Shown piece after piece: positions 17,931 to 32,685 of a DNA stretch of 64,000 nucleotides. Made by a program: the position numbers and the translations under genes. The DNA is from Cymbomonas tetramitiformis (taxonomy: Eukaryota > Chlorophyta > Pyramimonadophyceae > Pyramimonadales > Pyramimonadaceae). Positions within the stretch are counted from its first letter, which is position 1. Each line of letters starts with the position of its first letter. Below the pieces are notes generated by a model. That model ran no database searches and was not told the origin of the DNA. It saw nothing but the letters and a program-made list of their open reading frames with translations. Where the stretch lies: assembly GCA_001247695.2 (NCBI GenBank), contig LGRX02003615.1, positions 49,918-113,917 of the forward strand, given 5' to 3'.

Positions 17931-18719
17931 ATCGGCAGTATACTACTTCCATCCCTGTCCCACAGCTCAAGTTATACGAGTTCGAGATTCAACAATTCTA
18001 TATCACCAACGCGCCTGCACGCATATTGCACCCCAAATACCTTTCAGACATCTCCAAAGATCCCCCCATACGTTCGAAAAACTTAAATTAATCAGGTTAA
18101 GGAACCGCTGAAAGAAATCCTCACCTCCATTGCTGCCCATCGCTTGATTTCTCAGCGACCCCAACTCGTCGCATCAAGCAGAGTAAGTCGAGCCGGAAAG
18201 GAACTTCATGGGGATGTTAAGGAGCACCCTCGAGGTTTCAGTATATCGTGGACCGCTTAATCAACGAACTTTCCTAATAGCTGAATATTATATGCTGCGC
18301 GCGGTAACAGTTACATTTTTTTCAGTATACAATAAGCATACAAAACAGGCGTTTCCGCGGTTCGCGTAGGTTTTCTGGAAGGAAAAGGTAGGGAAATTCA
18401 GGCCAAAACACGAAAAGAACCAGAGGTTACGAGCTGCTTTCCATTGCTTTCTGTCGAGAATCGCGCGATCGGCCGCGCAGCGGCAAGCTCGTAACCCGTG
18501 GGCTTGCCAGAGTACCTCAAAATAGACATGACAATGGCGTTCCCACATCGGTAGGGGCGGGGTTGGGGAGGGAACACCATCCTTCCTACCTGACGCTTTT
18601 TGGCAGGGCCCTTACCATGTGCACCCACTATCGGGAAAGCCAATCAGAACATGCCAGCTCAAAGATGCCATTGCAATACGACTTTTGTAAGTGCACAAAT
18701 GGCAAATCACCATTGGTTG
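17931..18719 (+). other. Host-like DNA with exon-like scraps
   Basis: After a splice-acceptor-like CTGTCCCACAG, an open stretch of about 40 codons starts near 17967 (LKLYEFEIQQFYITNAP) and ends at a TAA. A second open stretch begins after another AG near 18096 (VKEPLKEILTSIAAHRLISQ) and runs about 55 codons to a TAA near 18260. They could be 3' exons of a host gene disrupted by the virus-like element. No family is recognised and nothing further is seen to 18719. Confidence 0.25.
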
Positions 18720-18857
18720 TCGATGACGAGCGAGCGACAAGAGGTAGTTATAGCTGCCACGTCAGACTATATGCTCTGGACTGTGCCGGAGGCGCAGTCC
18801 AGAGAATATACGTCTGACGTGGCAGCTATAACTAGCTTGTCGCTCGCTCGTCTTCGA
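18720..18857. repeat. Large near-perfect palindrome (foldback hairpin)
   Basis: Left arm 18720-18787 and right arm 18790-18857 are nearly perfect reverse complements. Examples are GACGAGCGAGCGACAAG against CTTGTCGCTCGCTCGTC, and AGTTATAGCTGCCACGTCAG against its complement. The loop at the centre is only a few bases (around GGA). It would fold into a hairpin of more than 60 base pairs as DNA or RNA. It could be a foldback MITE or a small-RNA precursor; no clear target duplication is visible. Confidence 0.85.
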
Positions 18858-19160
18858 CTGATCCTACGGTCGCACTGCTCGCTCAGACCCGAATGCTATT
18901 TCTTGCCACGTCACTATCATAACTTTTGAACTCTGTTTCCAAATCCTTGATGCAGAATTCTGCGAACCCCAAGATAGGGTTCCCAAGCGAAAAGGTATCT
19001 TCGCGTAGAATTAAGCGAATCGAACGATTGAAAGGTCAATTTGGGGCAGTTTTTGACGAGGAATACGGTGGTGACGTCAAAAACGCCGTACGGTAAAGCG
19101 GTTCTCCGGCAGCAGAGGCGCTGCTGGCCAGAGTGTCGAAGGACGTTGGGGATGGAGTAG

Positions 19161-19455
19161 TCGGCCAAAGCGACGGTAAAAAAGAAAAGACGGATGAAGG
19201 CCGATGACGGATCGTAGACAACCAATCACAGACGGTAGGCAGCTACGGACGGAAGTGGGCAAAGACGGAGATTGACGGAGTAGCCCACGAAGACGGATAA
19301 AAAAGTCGGCCAAAGTGACGGTAAAAACAAAAGACGGATGAAGGCCGATGACGGATCGTACCGTAGACCACCAATCACAGACGGTAGGCAGCTACGGACG
19401 GAAGTGGGCAAAGACGGAGATTGACGGAGTAGCCCACGAAGACGGATAAAAAAAA
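19161..19455. repeat. Two tandem copies of a 145-base GACGG-rich unit
   Basis: Copies start at 19161 and 19306 (CGGCCAAAG followed by GACGGTAAAA). They share the strings CGGATGAAGGCCGATGACGG, CAATCACAGACGGTAGGCAG and GGAGATTGACGGAGTAGCCC. GACGGA also recurs around the copies. The flanks (18858-19160 and 19456-20167) show no gene that I can support. Confidence 0.85.
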
Positions 19456-20167
19456 ATGACGGAGTTGACGGAGTTAGAATCGGCGGTCAGGCCGAAGCGA
19501 GTCAAAGAAACGACAAATGAACCACCACAGAAGTGGTCTGGCCCATAACCTGATGAAAGGAGTGATATATATATAAGGGATATATATCGCTGAAACACAG
19601 GAAACACAGGTGGTGATCCGGTCGGTCTAAAAACTACATAAGATAAAATACTTAGGTGTTTTATCGAGTGCGGTGCGGAACGGTCGGAGCGGTGGCAGAT
19701 GACAAAATGACGGGCACTCAAGGCGAGGGGTGAAACAAGGAGAAGCAGGCCCCCATACAGTGGGGGGGAAATCGGCTTCCCCGTGAAATTATGCTTTTTG
19801 AGGGTTTCAGCCCTAGCTCAGCATTTTAGGTCCATAGTCTGTACTCTTTAGGGTAATGATAGTATTTGCAGGCCTCAGTCCTTTGGCACGAGGGGCATGT
19901 GCCCGCATGCAGAAGGCTGGGGTCGGCAGTCGGGTCGTGGGACCCTGATTCCTGTCTGACGGGAGTCCTTGATTTTTGGCACTTCTGGATATGTCGTATT
20001 ATTATTTTTGTAATTCCACACGCAGTGCACCGGCCGGGTTCTGCACCGGCCGGGTTCCATTCACATATGTGTCATATGTGTCATGCAAGCTGGGCTATGT
20101 AGCCGCAGCTGATTAGAAAACCCTTCCCTTCTAAAAATGAAAAATCGAAGAATCGCTATGTGCGCTA

Positions 20168-20313
20168 TCATGTCATGTCATGTCATGTCATATCATGTCA
20201 ATGTCATGTCATGTCATATGTCATGTCATATGTCATGTCATATGTCATGTCATATGTCATGTCATATGTCATGTCATATGTCATGTCATATGTCATGTCA
20301 TATGTCATGTCAT
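20168..20313. repeat. ATGTC / TCATGTCATATG microsatellite
   Basis: A simple-sequence array built from TCATG pentamers that shifts into a regular 12-base unit, TCATGTCATATG, repeated about eight times. Related TGACATG strings occur at 27.54-27.70 kb. The sequence from 20314 to the enolase ATG at 20741 contains the presumed enolase promoter and 5' leader; no sharp TATA element is seen. Confidence 0.9.
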
Positions 20314-20740
20314 AATAAGAGACGATCTGTCCATGTCCTCTTGAATCGACGATAAAAGGAAGCATCGATCGGGCAGACCGAGGAAAGTTACTCAGCTTCC
20401 ATTTTATACAGATCGACGATCAACTGTATTAGTATACAAGGGATTACGGGACAGTAAGATTATTAATCGTAGGATTTGGATATTGGACGGAATAATTTGA
20501 TCTTACGACTATCCATGTAAGGATATTCGACGTCAGCATAGTTATCTGACGATTCTCATCCGATCGTTTCATGCACGCTTTCCCCAAAACAATTCCTCCA
20601 AAACCGCTACGTAAATGCTCGCAAGCCGCCCAAGATATCTCCCTCAACTTCACTGTAACCACACATTTCCTAAAGTATCTCAGCGCTTTCTTGCTGTGAG
20701 AAGAGCAGTTAGACCTCTACCAACTCGCAAAGTTATCACC

Positions 20741-23688
<2,948 letters not shown>

Positions 23689-25567
23689 GTTCTCCCGATT
23701 TTCTTGATGTATTTATTTTGTTCATAGATCTCTTTGTGAGAAACATAAAACTGGCTCTTACCGGCACTACAGTGATCATAAGATTACGGAATTTCAATAA
23801 TTTTCAAAACCTCAAATATTAATTGTTTCGTATAAATTGTTAGGATGTACTTCCTTCCTGCCTTTCCTATGCTATACTTTGCATTTTTTCCATGTCAAAT
23901 TACAGGACATTATGTAGTAGGACTAGTACCTTATGCAATGAAATGGAATTTTCAAAAACCGAGTCCGAATTTTCGCTGCATGGGAAATACACCACTGAGA
24001 TTCAAAATTCAAACCGCCGGGTAATCAGTAATCGCCGCGATTGCGCATTTCGCTTGTCGCGATTTTGCCGCCTCGCATCGCGTGCAAAACCGGTGGGAAT
24101 CGCTTACTCGATTTGTCCCACTATTTCACTATTTTAAAAAAATGTTTGGACAAGTTTCAACCATCAAGAAAGCAAGCGCGATCAAGATATGTAGTTACGA
24201 AAAAAGTTGTATGATATTTAGGGTCACTCCGAGGGATTGTTGTTGAAGCGACGATCGTTCGCGCCTACCTGCATGGCTTGTGCCGATGGTACATATATAG
24301 CGAAGAGTGCTATGTCGATATGCGGAACGTCGCCGCAGAGTACCTTACGCAAGCGACTGTTTGTTTAGGCAAAGTTCCACAATTTCTATACCCTGTTGTC
24401 CAAAGTTTTATTGGCACTGCTGTGCGGTTTGCTCATGGGCTGTCCACGCGCATGCAGCAATGCGCACGTGCTGCCTGCATTCGATAACGATAAAGTATGT
24501 GACACATCAGCACATACCATCGTCCACGCCGTTGTCGCGACGTGCAGGACGCATCATGCAATGGGCGAGAAAATAAACATTTGAAGATGTCAATTTGTCG
24601 TTGATGTTATGCCCGCGTATTGTTACGACACCGCGTGGCTCGACCGAGCGTGTATACAATATTCACGAGCGTGCTTCTGCGACTACCTTCGCCATATTGT
24701 GCTAGGAAGCAAGCACAAGAGCTAGAAAAATGGCTAAGTACAAAACGCAAGAGTACTCAGTACGGAGTACAGTAGGACCGATCAGAATCATGTTGATGTG
24801 AGGTGCCTAGCCTGTTGTACGGAGTACTCAGTACAGTTGAGTTATGGAAAGAGTTCATGAATGTATAAGAACTCGAAGTGTAACCAGTTTCGGAGATGAG
24901 AACTGAACTGAAAAAGTGTAACATAAAAAGTAAGAAACTGTAACCGCTGTATATTGTGTAATGAAAGCATACACTGAAAGCATACTAGGAAGAATAACGA
25001 AATCGTATTCCGAATAGTGGACCAACCGTAGTATCGAAACCATACCTCGTGCGGTCGTTTAATAAGTAGAAATAGATAAGTCCGAAACCGTAAAGAAGAG
25101 GATAAGCAAGGGTGTAGACTCCCACAAAATGGTAATTAGTCCGTTTTTCCGCGTTGCTTCCTTGATGTTTTGCGCAAATTCTGATTGAATGCAACCTTAC
25201 CTCGCGTGATTAGCTAGCATAGCACGTTCTACGAAATCGAGAATGCCTGTTCTTGTGCTTGCGTTTCGCGGCGTTGGTTGTGTTTGAGGGTTCCAGGTAC
25301 TCTTGGAGCCGCGTTGGCGTGAAGGAATTCAGCCCGACGACAATCGTTTGAGGTGCGCGCGTTGCCCCTTCTCTTGGCACGCATACGCACGCACGCATAC
25401 GCCGTAATTTCGGCACTCCGCAGGTACTGAAATCTCAAATCGTCTCGGATTTTCAGCAATCTCGACCCTTTGCGGCGGAAGCGCTGCGCAAATTTTTTAA
25501 AACTTGCGTAGCTTTTGCTGAATTTCGGGGTCGGTTTGGGATCTTGCGTGCCTCTAGTTTTAGTCCT
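23689..25567. other. Intergenic host DNA
   Basis: This is the 3' flank of enolase and further non-coding sequence. Two copies of a palindromic string, GTACTCAGTACGGAGTAC and GTACGGAGTACTCAGTAC, lie near 24758 and 24818. No coding region with recognisable content is seen on either strand. Confidence 0.6.
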
Positions 25568-25918
25568 CTAGTCCCCTCTATTCCGGGAATTGCCGCGCTT
25601 CGGCCGGTGTAAGCTGCGTGTGCTCACGCACACGTGGTGAATTTCTGAAGGCGGGTGCTAGTTGCCGCGCGTGGCGTGAGGCGCTTCCAATTGATTAGAT
25701 TGCACGCATACCACGCATAATGTTTCCGGATGGAGCTTTAATTTTCTAGTCCCCTCTTCTCCGGAAATTACCGCGCTTCGGCCGGTGTAGGCTGCTTGTG
25801 CTCACGCACGAGTAGTGAATTTCTGGATCGGCGGGTGCTGGTTACCGCGCGTGTCGTATAGCACCTCCAATTAGTTAGATCGCACACATAGCACGCATAT
25901 AATGTATTCGGATGGAGA
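25568..25918 (+). repeat. Two tandem copies of a 178-base unit upstream of a gag remnant
   Basis: Copies start with CTAGTCCCCTCT at 25568 and 25746 and share CCGCGCTTCGGCCGGTGTA, GTGCTCACGCAC and CGCATA.ATGT..TCGGATGGAG. They end at the start codon region of the gag-like remnant, so they may be its leader or LTR-derived promoter repeats. Confidence 0.8.
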
Positions 25919-27178
25919 GGAGTTCCAGGGTCGGTCGGGTCGTCGTGGGAGGGGTCGGGCCGGCGCCGCCCCCGGCTCGGCCGGAGGGTCCGGTCAGTCA
26001 GGATCTCGCGCTGCGGGTCTGTCAGTCGGCCAGGGCTCTTCGGAGTTCTGGGGCGCGGCTGGCAGGTCGGACAGCCGGGATTGGCGCTCCGGTGAGAGGG
26101 GGGGGGAGTGCGGCGTGCACTCGCACGCCAATACGGCGGTGGAGCCCTCGAGGCTACACCGGCGTGTACGCCCCTGAGGGCCCCTCCGGGGGTGTCGGGT
26201 GAGCCCCCCAGGGCCTCACTACCGGGAACCCCCTCACCAGCGAGAGTCAGTGGGGCCGAGCCGGTGTCCGAGCTCGCATTGAGCTCTACACTACGGCAAC
26301 CGGCGCGCCGGGAGCGTGCGTCGCCCGGAGCTCCGGCACCGGCGGCGAGCGCCAGCTCAGAGTCGGACTCGGACCGCTCGGCTAAGGGACTGAACCCCTC
26401 TACAGCAGCCCCCTTCTCCCCACCCCCTGCGTCCAGCAGGAGTGCGGGTAATAGGCTCGTCCGTCCGGAGCCGGTGCCGGAACCGGTAAGGTCCTCCCTC
26501 TCTCCCCTCGTGGGGTGCGAGCAAGGGAATCTCACCAGCGCCCCAGGGCGCTTGGAGATTTACCGAGCTAGTGACTGTAGCTCCCCTGCAGAAGAGGAGT
26601 TTGACGATGTCCGGCGCTCAGAGCTGCTGGACGTCGTCCAGTCAAGGGAGCACGAGGCTCGCATCCGGCTCAAGCCAGATTGGCGAGGGGAGCAACGTCA
26701 ATCCATGCTCGCATTGGCCCTCCGTCAGTGGAGTACCTGGGCGCTGGACTCAGCGCAACGACGCGCAAGAGTCTCCCTGCTAGCTCGTCAGCGCGCAACC
26801 GCGCGGCTTGCGTGGGTCGCATGGAAGGCCAGAGCGGACCGGTCAGCGCATCAGCGCGAACTCCGGCGCCTGGCATTCCAGACCTGGAAGGTCGTCACCC
26901 AGCAAGTTGCCCAACTTCAGGGCCTGTTTGTCAGAGGCAGTCGGCGTCGAGTCGAGTCCGCTTTCGTGGCGTGGCGCCAGCGAGTCGTCCAGTCGCAGGG
27001 TCTGTGGCTCAGGGGCAGTCGACGTCGAGCTGGGGCCGCCTTCATGGCATGGCGCCAGCAAACGATGCTCGCCAGGGAGAGGAGCACCTGGTGGGTTGGA
27101 GCCCGGAGCCACCGGATGACTCAGATGGTCGGGAGGTGTCTGATAAGGACGCACAAGCGAACCTTAAGATATATATGA
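25902..27178 (+). pseudogene. Gag remnant related to Gypsy-1 gag
   Basis: From the ATG at 25902 the frame runs into a run of nine G (26098-26106). The coding-like frame after it is one base back and stays open to 27178. The Gypsy-1 gag has the same layout, with nine G in the same codon phase and a following segment with ASLP.TP. The second half has repeated helical units with paired Trp (LRQWSTWALDSAQRRARVSL, WVAWKARADRSAHQ, FVAWRQRVVQSQ, FMAWRQQTM) resembling Sfi1-type repeats. No zinc knuckle, protease or polymerase follows, so it is a fragment. Gag-like identity rests on the shared layout and Trp repeats with Gypsy-1. Confidence 0.6.
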
Positions 27179-28799
27179 TATAATAAGATAGCGCAGGTGT
27201 TATTGAACAGTAACACGCGCACAGCTTATGAGCGGGTGATGAGTGCAGACTTCGTCCGAAGATACTGCTGTAGCACAACGCTATCTCATCTATACCGAAT
27301 GCCTCCCATCTCACATATGGTACCGCTATTGGGTTGTGAACCCGAGGCATTGGTTGAACGACTAGTATCGGCAGAACGAATGATGCGTTCGCCCTATGAT
27401 ACTCGCATGCTTGTTCCGCACATGCTAGAAGCGAAGATGATTTCTTCTCCGAACCGTTCGGTACTTCAAGATAGCATCTTGCTTCGCCATTCTCGAGTCG
27501 GACATACGGCCTCTCGATGACATGTGTCATTCAAGTCTTACCTTGAATAAATGACAGATGATGTGACTTATCATCTCGATGACATGTACAGTCATAGTCG
27601 ACCGTACTGACGACTGTCTGTCATTATAATATATGACATGACTCGACATGACATGACATGGTATTACATGTCTGACAGGAATGACACGTATGACATGTAT
27701 GTCATCGGTCATAACCCTGACAGATCTCCCCTCTCAAAAGAGTTGTGACCTCACAACGGGCATACCTTTGTATATGTCTTTGATGTCTTTGTTGTTGTTG
27801 CTTCTGCTGGTACCAGTCTTCTTACACCGATGTGAGGCGTCCCTCATGGTGTTTTTAGGATATTGGGGGGAACTGAGTCCACTTTAGTCCCTCACCTTAG
27901 GCATTTAGCCTTACAGTTCTTAGGATGTAGCCCCCATGAATTGCGTATCGTATTTCAGAGTGACGATTCAAGGTTCAATGAATCGCGTTTCGTGATACAG
28001 ATTGACGCTGGATTGCCGATTGATCTCTGCGTATCGTGTTTCAGAGTGACGATTCAAAGTATCCGAGGTTTACGTTACGGATTATTTGCGCTAGCCGTCG
28101 TCGCCTTTGCGAACGATGATCCCACGATTTAACAATTTATAATCGCACGATTCTCGGCCTTATATATATATAACTGATCGTTTGCTGTTCGTTTCCACAG
28201 TTATTATATATTGTGCACCCAACCTTTCCTCCCCTCCTGAAGCTACTTTGGAGGTTCACAGGCGGTCATGGGGAGCCCTTTGGATGTTTCCGGAGTTATT
28301 TCACCGGGGGCTTGTTTTAATGCAAACGGAGTGGCCCTGCTTAACGGGATTGGACTTATAATCCTTTACCCGGTCTGCTCAACTCCTCAATTATTGGTCC
28401 AGTACGCACGCTTTGACGAACATCTGTCGCGATGAGTGAGAGTGGATTCGCCACGTACTAATGTGAAATTTATTTTAGTTATGTTTGTCAGGCATAACTT
28501 AGGATCACAACTCCGTCTACCTCAGTCGATGTCTCCGGTAGCTTCGGATGACTGGCCACAGAATCCGATGACTAACCGCGGTCTTGGCAAAGGTAGCATT
28601 TAGCAGTTTTTATTTATCCACAGATATGATATCTCGCATGTGTGCGTATCTGTGCAAGGGTATGATTTTGTACAAGGCTCACTACACCTTTAGCAAGGAA
28701 GGATCAATTTCCCGCTTCTATGCAACATAATGATAAAACATTAAGAGCAAGGTATATAGATGATCGACATGTATTAGTATATATTACAAGAAGTAAGGG
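27179..28799. other. Non-coding sequence between two retroelement remnants
   Basis: The stretch contains TGACATG-type simple repeats (27.54-27.70 kb) and two copies of GCGTATCGT.TTTCAGAGTGACGATTC, about 81 bases apart near 27946 and 28027. A pyrimidine run, CCTTTCCTCCCCTCCT (about 28222-28237), could be the polypurine tract of the minus-strand Gypsy-2. If so, the 3' LTR of Gypsy-2 would lie below 28222, but I found no convincing match to the sequence above 34066. A string near 27914 resembles one unit of the 22-base repeat at 34331-34418. Confidence 0.4.
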
Positions 28800-28819
28800 C
28801 ATCAGGCTTAATATAATGT

Positions 28820-31800
28820 TTAGCCTTCATAGGCAGCTATCATGTCTGCTGCATTGGTCAGCTCTGTGGCTTTGACCCAGGTGTCATGCTCAGGGCCGTA
28901 GCCTGCATATCGCACTAAGTAGTACTTGGCACCTCTAGTGATCTTATCTGAGAGTATGTGTGATATCTCAAACAGTGGTTGCCCTTCTTCGGTGATCATC
29001 TGTGGCAGAGGCAAAGGTGCTTGGATCGAGTCATTATACAGCTCTATTCTGGATACAGGCTGTACTGGATGGATACGGATATCGAGGTCTCCGAAATCTA
29101 ACTCGTATGCACGCCCATGGCTTAGCACTTTGGAAATAGTAAACGGCCCAATATATGGCTGCTTGAAGTGTCTGCCTGCCTCTGTCAAACCAGTCCATTG
29201 GATAAACTCGGTCCGTAAAAGAACTTTCTGCCCTACTGCATATTGCCGGGGCATGTGAGTCTTATTGAATCTGGCTTGGCTAATTTCTGCTGCTCGGGAA
29301 ATGTTGTCTACCGCATTGGCATGAACAGCCGAGTACTGGTCAAAATGATCTCGAATAGCATTCTGTATTGGAACAGGAGCTTCTGGCGGAATAGTGATTG
29401 CCTGGTCATGAGGCGAAAGTGGCTGCGCCATCGAGTCGAGATAGAATGGTGAATAACCAGTAGATGCAGAAACTGTGTTGTTAATTGCAAACTCCACCAG
29501 AGGCAACTTGTCCTCCCACGAATTGGCTGAAGTATCATTGCAACAACACCTGTGGATGAAAAAAATACTATCTAATCAGTTTATAAACCAGAGGATGGTG
29601 AATATCGAATCAACAAATTGAAAAGTACCTGAGGATATCCTCAATGAAGGCATGGCTCCTCTCATTGGCTGCATTCGACTGTGGATGGTGTGAAGACGTC
29701 ATAGACAATCTCGTACCAGTAGATTTCCACAGTGTTTGCCAGAATGTAGAGGTGAATCTGGGGTCTCGATCTGAGATGATGTTCCTCGGAAGACCATGGA
29801 GCTTGAAGATATGCTGCATATATATAGAAGCAGTATGCTGAGCTGTCCAGGTCATGCTGAAGGGAATGAGATGACAGCGATGAGAGAATTGGCACATTAC
29901 CACAAATATACTGTCGTGCCCATTAGTGGTGATAGGCAGGTCAGTAATCCAGTCAAGAGATACATCAAGCCATTTTGTCTTAGGCACACAATATCGTATA
30001 TGTGACTGACCATAAGGTTTGTGTCGCCTCGTTTTCTGGCGTTGACAAACGGGGCACTCCCGAATGTACTGGATGGCTGCCGTCGTCATTCCTGGCCAAT
30101 AATATCGGCTACGCAGTAGATGAAGCATGCGATTTTTGCCTACATGACCAGAAATAGTGGCTGAGTGGCACTCATGAAGGAGAATGTGGCGAAGCTGTGT
30201 GATCTCACCGTCATCTGTAGGGACCTTGGCTGTAGGTGGAATGTACAGCTGTCTGCCATATATGGTCTTGCGATAGATCAACCCCTGAATGAGCTCGAAG
30301 CTGTAGCTGTTGACTGACTGTGATGAAGTCGATGATGTCAGCTTAGCCAATATAGTTTGTGCAAATGTGTCACGATCATACTGGGATATAATGATGTCGT
30401 GAAGCTGATGAGCTGATGAAGAAGATATAAGAGCAATGAATGTAGGATCTGCAGATGGCATGACTGGAACCTCGTTGATGTCTATATGTTGCAGACAATC
30501 AGTGAGTTCAAAGAGTGTAGAGATACGAGTGAGTGCGTCTGCAACCTTATTCTTCTCGCCAGAAATATGCTCTATTCGGAAGTTGTACTCGGAGAGCTCA
30601 TCCAACCACCTCGCCTGTTTGGGGCTTAGTGTGGATTTAGACTGGAAATAAACCAGTGGCTGATGATCTGAGCGTACAATAGTCTCAGGAGCTCCCAACA
30701 AGATGTGGCGAAAGAATCGGAAGCCCTCCACAATGGCAAATAGCTCGATCTCAGGAATAGGCCAACATCTCTGTGTATCGGAGAGAGTGACGCTGTGATA
30801 GCCACACGGCTTCATGCATTTTCCTTGGTCCTGTAGTACCACTTGACCAACATGTGTGCCTGATCCATCGACCTCCATAATAGATGGCAGTTTCTGATCT
30901 GGAAGTTGTAGTACTGGAGCATTGCAGATGGCACTTTTGAGGTTATCAAATGCCTGCTGCTGCTCAGATTCCCAGACAAATTCTGCATTATCTTTAAGGA
31001 GACGATTGAGCGGCTCGGCAATCTTGGAGAACTTTGGTATGAATCTCCTAAATTGACCGACCATGCCCAAGAATGACCGAAGGGATGGCTTGCCATCTTT
31101 AGCCATACGGCGTAGAGGCTGCTTTCCAACGGTAGGACCATAAGACACTGGAGGTTGTATTGCCATGACTGCTCGGATTCTGTCTTCGATGATGGATAAG
31201 CCTGCTTCAGAGATGTGATGTCCGATAAAGTCTATGGATCTGACGAACAACTCCACCTTGGAAGGCCTGATGAAGAACTGGTGATCTCTGCAACGCTGGA
31301 GAAACTGTCGGACATGACTCACGTGGCTGTCAAAGCGTCCGGACTGTATACAATAGTATCATCCATGAAAATGGCAAGGAACCGATCGATGAAGTCGAAG
31401 AATGCCCGATTTCCTACACGTAGAGCTGTTGCAGGAGCATTGGTCAATCCGAAAGGCATAACTGTCCACTCATAGGAACCGTATCTGGTGCGAATAGCTG
31501 TTTTGTGAATGTCATTTGGATGTATAGGGATCTGATGGAAAAACTGATTGAAGTCAAATCTGCTAAACCATCGTGCACCTTTTAGCTGTTCAAGAAGGGT
31601 GTCGTGAGGTGGCAATGGATACGTGTCCTTAATTGTGATGTTATTAAGGGCTCGATAATCACAGCACACCCTCCACTTCCCACCTGGCTTAGGAGCGAAA
31701 ATGATAGGACATCCATATGGAGATGATGACGGACGAAGGTTACCCAATTCGACATATTTGATGATCTGTCGTTTGAGCTCTTCCATCATGGGCACTGGTA

Positions 31801-32596
31801 TGGTACGAACTGGCTGCGATGGCGGCTTGTGCCCAGGTTCAATGTTGATTCGATGATAACCACCTTCAAACCGTTCTGGCCTATGACCAGCTGGAAGATC
31901 CTCCTGGAATATGTCTGAAAAGTCTTCCCTCATTTGATCACGTGCTGCTGTGACCTCTGGGTCTTCCATAGTGGTGTCTGAGTCTGCTGCTGCGAAGACC
32001 AGTTCACCATCGACCTCTGAGAGAAAGAAGAGATAAGCTACGGCCTCTTCAGCCGAACCACTGGATCGAATACGACGTAGGTGCTTTCTCATGGTGGTGG
32101 CACTGACCAATTCCATTTCAGGAAGGCCATCTGAGCCTGGAGTCTGTTCAACTCTGGATAATACTGTGCGAACACTGGAGCCTGATGAGTGCTTCCTAGT
32201 GATCGTCAGATTTTTGGACTGGAAGTCAATGTGTGGATTTCTCCTCTCCAACCAATCTTGACCCAGGATGACAGTGAAGGGTTTCATGTCAATGATGTAG
32301 AAATCCTCTGTGTCCTTATACTTACCCAGCGTGAATGTAGCATTGGGAAGATAGGATGTGCAAGGTAGTTGGCTTCCTCCAGCCAATCCCACTGAGAATG
32401 ATGAAGAATCTGTGGGTGTTATACCAAGCTGAGCAGCGAACTGTCTGTCGATGAAAGACGATGTAGCTCCTGGATCTACCAATATATGAGTACTCTGTCC
32501 ATATACTTTCCCTTTGTACAACAACAGCTTCTTCTGTGATTTCAGCTGTGCTGTCTGAGACTGCATCTGTGCGATGTGCTCTGAGGGAGTGTCCAT
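28820..32596 (-). pseudogene. Gypsy-2 pol: protease, reverse transcriptase, RNase H, integrase, chromodomain
   Basis: From the ATG at 32596: an aspartic protease with VDPGATSSF (Pro in the usual Ser/Thr place), reverse transcriptase with VCCDYRALNNIT, FSRFDFNQFFHQIPI and the catalytic FMDD. A one-base loss near 31330 shifts the frame. The second part (31322-29610) has the thumb, RNase H, an HHCC zinc finger (ending CPVCQRQ) and an integrase core with DWITDLP, SDRDPRF and the Glu in NAANERSH. After the intron the last part (to 28820) has the integrase C-terminal domain and a chromodomain (SHILSDKITRGAKYYLVRYAGYG...DTWVKATEL). The chromodomain would direct insertion to marked chromatin. Confidence 0.9.
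29550..29628 (-). other. Apparent 79-base spliceosomal intron in the Gypsy-2 integrase
   Basis: On the minus strand the coding sequence ends CTCAG, followed by GTACTTTTC and, 79 bases later, by TTCATCCACAG. Removing it joins EDIL(R) to CCCNDTSANSWEDKLPLVEFAINN in frame, which restores the expected integrase continuation; left in, it gives an in-frame stop. Donor GT, acceptor AG and a T-rich stretch before the acceptor are all present. Confidence 0.7.
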
Positions 32597-32685
32597 CTGC
32601 TGAAACTGTAATGTCAGACTGGAAAGGACTTCTTCTGAGATACTCTCAACCCGGCCACTTGCTTCAGTGGCATCTTCAGGCTGAT

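Noticed and set aside
20168..20313. CRISPR-like array
   Set aside because: The repeats are contiguous simple sequence without spacers, in a eukaryotic context.
26108..27178. A stand-alone host centrin-binding (Sfi1) gene
   Set aside because: The frame can be entered only through the nine-G run and mirrors the Gypsy-1 gag layout, so a gag remnant is the simpler reading.
27197..27520. A 107-residue gene
   Set aside because: No start context, domain or neighbours support it, and the surrounding sequence is repeat-rich.
28100..28800. rRNA or other structured RNA gene
   Set aside because: No conserved rRNA string could be recognised; only short repeats and a pyrimidine run are visible.
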